Below, piece after piece: positions 60,001-64,000 of a DNA stretch of 64,000 nt. The stretch lies in contig OZ038433.1 in assembly GCA_964036275.1 (NCBI GenBank), positions 29,123,485 through 29,187,484 on the forward strand, in the 5' to 3' direction. The notes below the pieces were generated by a model, which saw only the letters and a program-made list of their open reading frames with translations, ran no database searches and was not told the origin of the DNA. The translations under genes and the position numbers were made by a program. The DNA comes from Litoditis marina. Its lineage: Eukaryota > Nematoda > Chromadorea > Rhabditida > Rhabditidae. How positions within the stretch are numbered: the first letter of the stretch is position 1; the number at the start of each line of letters is the position of its first letter.

Positions 60001-63000
60001 CCTGGGACTGGGACGTCGTAGCAGTCACGCAAAAAAAACGGCATTTTAGCTTGGTAGCAGACGATGTACGGGTCAAATTACTCAACGTAGCAGACGTCGT
60101 TGCACTCGCAATGATAGCTGTGTTGCCACTCGTGAAGTAATCAGCGGTCCGGCCAGAATTAGATACGTACGTGCTAGAGGTGCCACTCTGCGCAACTCAG
60201 TCAATGAAAAAATTGAAAAATGGTGCGTGCTACCTAGGTATATTTAGACAAAATTAGTGGATTTATTCATTCTCATTTCCTTGTCCGTAAGCAGTGCGTT
60301 CCTGACTATGTTATATTGTGTGTTGTTGTTCATATGTCTCCTTTCACAAAATACCCAAAACCACGGTATTGATTGGTGACCTGTGTTCAATCGGCCACTT
60401 GTGACACAGTTATTGGTTACCCTTGAGACTCTTGCCTGTCTACATGTTTCTACTTGATGATGACTACCTAACCAAGTCGGAATAAGAGAACTTGTATTCA
60501 AGCCGCAAAGAGTTGAGGACAAAGGCTCTTTCCAATTTTTGACGCGCGTCCCCTTTTGCCATCTAAGACTTTCTGATGCCCTTTCTATCGAGCTCCTCGA
60601 GATGACGACTACCTAAAGTGCCCTACATACTTGGCTGCGGCTGCGGGCGTCTGCGGGCGGCATATGATATAAGTATGGCGCCCCTGATTATTGATCGAAT
60701 GTGCGGCTGGTGGCGGCTCTCGGCGTTTTGCCGCGCATTCATACTTCGGCGGGCAAAAGCGGCTGCGGGCGGCTGCGGGCGTCTGCGGGCGGGGCCGCAG
60801 ACAGCCGCAAACACAGTTGCGGCAATAATGATTCAATTCAATATTGCCGCAGCGGCTCTCTGCGTCTGGATTGATCATTCTCGACATATCATCACTAATG
60901 TTCTAAAAATCATTATTAAACCCATCAAGTTACTTTAGTATAGTTTATTTAAATATATATTTGTATTCTACTCGATATTCACTGCACTCTATTATCAGTT
61001 TTTGATCAGTTCAAAGTGAATGTCTCCTTTTCTTTTGTTTTGTATTTGAAAAAAAAGTTTCAGAATCGGAAAAACGTTTAGGATTAGAAAGAAGTTGATT
61101 CGGCAAGCGGTAATCTAATAATGATATTCCATGAATTTTCAACAGACCAGTTGGAGATCAACGCTAATCAAGTGATTTACAAATATTGAGGGATAAACAT
61201 TATTAGCATTGATGTGATAAATGACTAATATTCCTAATAAGGGGAGAAGAATCATAATTTCAACAATAAATTCAAACTTTCTATTTGAAACTCAAGTGAG
61301 GGGAACCGCGCCGTAGCCAGCCGCAGACGCGCGTACATACTTCAATTGGAGTGCGTTTGCGGGCGTCTGCGGGCGTTTGCGGGCGTCTGCGGGCAAACCA
61401 CTAGTTTACCCGCGCCGCAGACGCCCGCAGCCGCCCGCAGACGCACCAAGTATGTATGGCACTTAACCACGTCAGATGTCTCTTGGATCAAGCTCTTTAG
61501 TGATCGGGGTTGACGAGGGGACTTTCCTATGATTCTGCTGTGCTTTCAATCCTTATGACCCAATGACCGAACCCGTGACCCACGTGGGGAGGAAGGGGGG
61601 ATTTTTACCCTGCCACCGCAGGTGCCCACCATGTGTGGGGGTACCCGTATGAGGATAGTTTCATTCGAGCTAGGTTAAAAGCCGCTCTGACACACGAAAG
61701 AAGTGCTCACTTCGATTAGTTGTTAAAGAGAAAACATGCTTGTGCATATTCATTTGAAAAAAAGTGTATTTTTTTCAAAAAGAATTAGCATTGAGATTTA
61801 AGTTATAGTAACTTAAATCTTACTATCGTCCACAATTTCGCGTAGAATTTTTCGCTTTATGAATAGCAGGATTAATGTATATAAACATGAATGAAACATG
61901 AATAGAAAATATACTACCAAATGAATGCGGTTGTTTCGGAGTGAATCAGTAATATTATTAATCAATTAAATTTCGGAATGGTCTGGGGCCGCGCTGGCAC
62001 GGCTTATCCTGACTAACCGTCTGGGACCGTAGCAGTCAAACCGTCTGGGACGCGTAAACATCGCGTCCCGGACGGTCGACTGCTACGACGTCCCAGTCCC
62101 AGGGAGTTCAGAGCGCGTGCCGTAAAAAAACATCAGAAAACGGAATGTTGAGTTAATAGAAAACGAGTCAGACAAGCGAGACAGTATGATCATTTCAGTG
62201 GTTACTTTCAGGTTACCTACTAAAATAACCTAAAAAAGGTCACCAAAAAAGGGTTAGGTTACCTAAAAACCCGGTTAGTTGTAGAATTGGTCAGATAATT
62301 GGACATTGGAATGGGAAAGTGCGACATTCAGAGAGAACGACTCACAGGTCGCTCGTATGATGATAATTATGACACATGTAAAAAGAATAGGTGTTACATA
62401 CCTGATATCCGGGGTGTGTGTAGTCTCCATCTTCGAAAAGTTTCAAAGTAAGTGAGAAAATGCTCATGGTGTTAATGTTCCACGGAATCAGGTATCCCAT
62501 CATAAAGAATGCTCTCAAATAAAACAAAATGAACGAAAATCGATAGAAACAGAATATAAAACGCTCCGTTGTCTTGAAAAATAACACTAACATGAGCATC
62601 AAAAAAACACGTGACGTTACTCAGTGGCAGTCGTTTCACCATGCAGCCCCTTTCAATTGAATAATGATAACAATGATGAGTTTCTCAGTATTCCGCATGG
62701 CAATACGAAAGCGAATTTTGAAAGGTACTGATTGATGTGGAAATAAACTACAAAACTACCCGAAGATAATAATGCGTACCTCAGCAACCCTGTTACACGT
62801 ACAAAAAACGGCGATTGGTCAAGATTGATACAATAGAAGAGAGGCGATTGCCAGACGGTGTACGCGCGCTGCTGAAACTTGAAGTTCGGACTTGAACGAA
62901 CTTGTTCTCTTCTCTCTAATTTTCTATATATGCCGAAAACAAATCTGTATACATGATTAAGGGTAACTTATATTGCGATCAAAAATCCGATGTTCCATAG

Positions 63001-63802
63001 AATGACAGATAACCTAGATGTGAAGTAGGTTTATTGTCTACAAAAATGGTATTCTCTAAACTTTCGCGTCAAGACTAAACCTTCCTCTTTTTCAAAGCCT
63101 TCCCACGTTGCACACAAACTGATTCTGTTTTCGCTATTCCATGGCAATTTAGTTTTAGAATATTGAAATGACTTCTTTGCTGATTTTCCAATAATCCTCT
63201 TCGAGTGCGTCAAAATATCTGTCTCCAAACACTGAATCACAATCGCCCGTTGTGACCAACAATTCGACACATTCTGTTCCGTTGTCAAGTGGATAGTTCT
63301 GTGAATGTGTGAAGTTGAAAACTACCATATCGACGTGGAAATTCTTTCATGGTGTTGCCAATGAAAACTTTACTCCGAGAAAGCTACTGCAGTTTCACAA
63401 ATTTCATGTGACGTTCAAAATGCTTTTCATAACGTTCAGGAGTTTTCTCTCCAGATAGTTCTTCCAGTTGATTGAACTTGGATCGAAAATAAACAGGTTA
63501 ATGGATATCACAACAAAGTTCAACAGTACAGTGTACAAAACAGTTCCACAGAAATCATACCTTGTCATAGCGGAGCATTTTAACCGCAGTACGAGCAGCG
63601 TAATTCCAATTCGAACATTTGCCTGCAAGAAACAAAACCAAGAAATATTTTATCACTGTTACTCTTATGAAGTGGAGAAGAGCGATGATTATGTAGGAAA
63701 TTGTAGCTCACCTGGAATGTCACCGGCCAATCCCTTCGGATGGAACGTCACAATGAAGCGATCGAATAGCTTGTCGTATTTGTCGTGAAGTTTTCTCTTT
63801 TT
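57005..63802 (-). CDS. GT2-family membrane glycosyltransferase, 11 exons seen, 5' incomplete
   Basis: Minus-strand exons 63802-63712, 63622-63561, 63298-63173, 62871-62780, 62513-62402, 59160-59061, 58788-58718, 58367-58233, 58004-57855, 57463-57347 and 57103-57005 join in phase into 384 residues ending in TAG. Motifs in order are GKCSNWNYAAR (31-41), TTGDCDS with the metal-binding DxD (70-72), VWQSPLFY, IPWNINTMSIFSL, HPGYQMDDI, SGPTSG, and QIRRW (208-212), the QxxRW box of processive GT2 enzymes. Three hydrophobic stretches follow (near 232-263, 286-310, 325-352). The predicted role is sugar transfer from a nucleotide-sugar at a membrane; donor and acceptor are unknown. The nucleotide-binding start of the fold is missing and probably lies upstream, in part beyond 64000. 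The exon 3 donor (gtcatt) is weak. Confidence 0.8.
57605..57790. repeat. Dispersed repeat with tttcggcctc end, copy 2
   Basis: Shares ggttaactagaatgaagtta and catttcggcctc with 47225-47405. It lies in the GT2 intron between exons 57463 and 58004. Confidence 0.5.
59990..62118. mobile_element. 2.1-kb segment with inverted ends (ccctgggactgggacg)
   Basis: gctctgagctccctgggact...gtcgtagcagtc (59990-60032) is repeated in inverted form at 62077-62118. No transposase is visible. It encloses the GC-rich foldback, so it may be a composite or host element with a later insert. Confidence 0.55.
60616..61465. mobile_element. 850-bp foldback element with (ctgcgggcg)n arms
   Basis: The ends aagtgccctacatacttgg and the inverted ccaagtatgtatggcactt frame arms made of repeated ctgcgggcgt/ctgcgggcgg words (60634-60800 and 61320-61445). 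The AT-rich centre has no ORF of note. The Ala/Arg-rich frames over the arms are repeat artefacts. GC content is far above the surroundings. Confidence 0.8.
62205..62302. repeat. ggttacc-type arm, relative of 2073-2366
   Basis: ttcaggttacct...ccaaaaaagggttagg...aaaacccggttagttgtaga matches the right arm of the foldback in the GRL gene; the left arm is missing. Confidence 0.65.
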
Positions 63803-64000
63803 CTAAAACTTGGCGAGTGAAAGGCATTGTCCCTGATGTCAAGTCGGTCCTCGATTATTCGAAAGGTTTTCATGGTTTTTCTTCATCAAATTTGTCTCAC
63901 ATCTGACTCGGATCGCACATTAAACGTGAAATACGCAATACTCTCAAAGACCGAATCTCACTCAGTGTTATATAAACCTTAATGTTACGATTGTGTTCAT
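63803..64000 (-). other. Upstream of last recognised GT2 exon
   Basis: The minus strand has open stretches (for example KTFRIIEDRLDIRDN near 63870-63820) that could belong to an earlier GT2 exon or to 5' sequence, but I cannot place them in phase. The window ends here. Confidence 0.3.

Larger units (their letters stand above)
59161..62401. other. 3.2-kb GT2 intron with nested elements
   Basis: Between the HPGYQ and MDDI exons. It contains paired inverted arms (59990-60032 with 62077-62118), a GC-rich foldback (60616-61465) and a ggttacc-type arm (62205-62302). Open frames at 59050-59833 on the plus strand are not supported as genes. Confidence 0.6.

Noticed and set aside
60609..60938. Ala/Arg/Cys-rich open frames
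   Set aside because: Translation of the GC-rich ctgcgggcg arms of a foldback element.

Overview
The window reads as nuclear DNA of a free-living nematode, probably Caenorhabditis or a close relative. The grounds are short exons with TTTCAG-type acceptors, likely spliced-leader acceptors a few bases 5' of several ATGs, worm-type chemoreceptor families, a ground-like secreted protein, and an AT-rich background crowded with foldback elements. No bacterial operon, rRNA gene, intact tRNA gene or CRISPR array was seen. All gene models were assembled by hand from the sequence by joining exons whose reading phase agrees across every junction. Family names rest on motif recognition, not on a database search.

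Layout. 1.7-3.5 kb (-): a 118-aa ground-like (GRL) secreted protein. 6.5-9.8, 20.0-22.9 and 26.5-29.7 kb (+): three paralogous six-exon seven-transmembrane receptors with identical exon lengths for exons 2-5. 13.5-16.9 kb (+): a nine-exon Sre/Sra-superfamily-like receptor lying between copies 1 and 2. 30-37 kb: no confident gene; it holds an RTE-type LINE fragment, diverged repeats and a 1.04-kb inverted-repeat element with two tRNA-like segments. 37.9-39.9 kb (+): a secreted, cysteine-rich TIL-type protein. 41.1-45.0 kb (+): a nine-exon Srsx/rhodopsin-like receptor, convergent with a five-exon Str-like receptor (45.4-48.4 kb, -). 49.3-57 kb: a duplicated region with an Str-like relic, an 816-bp near-identical tandem duplication, an LTR retrotransposon (51,079-54,835) nested in an RTE fragment, and a second copy of a glycosyltransferase terminal exon. 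57.0-63.8 kb (-): eleven exons of a GT2-family membrane glycosyltransferase whose 5' end lies near or beyond the window edge; one 3.2-kb intron holds nested foldback elements.

The receptors would act in chemosensory neuron cilia, the GRL and TIL proteins outside the cell, and the glycosyltransferase in a membrane. Nothing suggests they form one pathway. The region looks like a fast-evolving chromosome arm shaped by tandem duplication, local gene conversion and transposable-element insertion. The most notable points are gene conversion among the three receptors, the GT2 enzyme with two possible terminal exons, and the dense, nested repeats.
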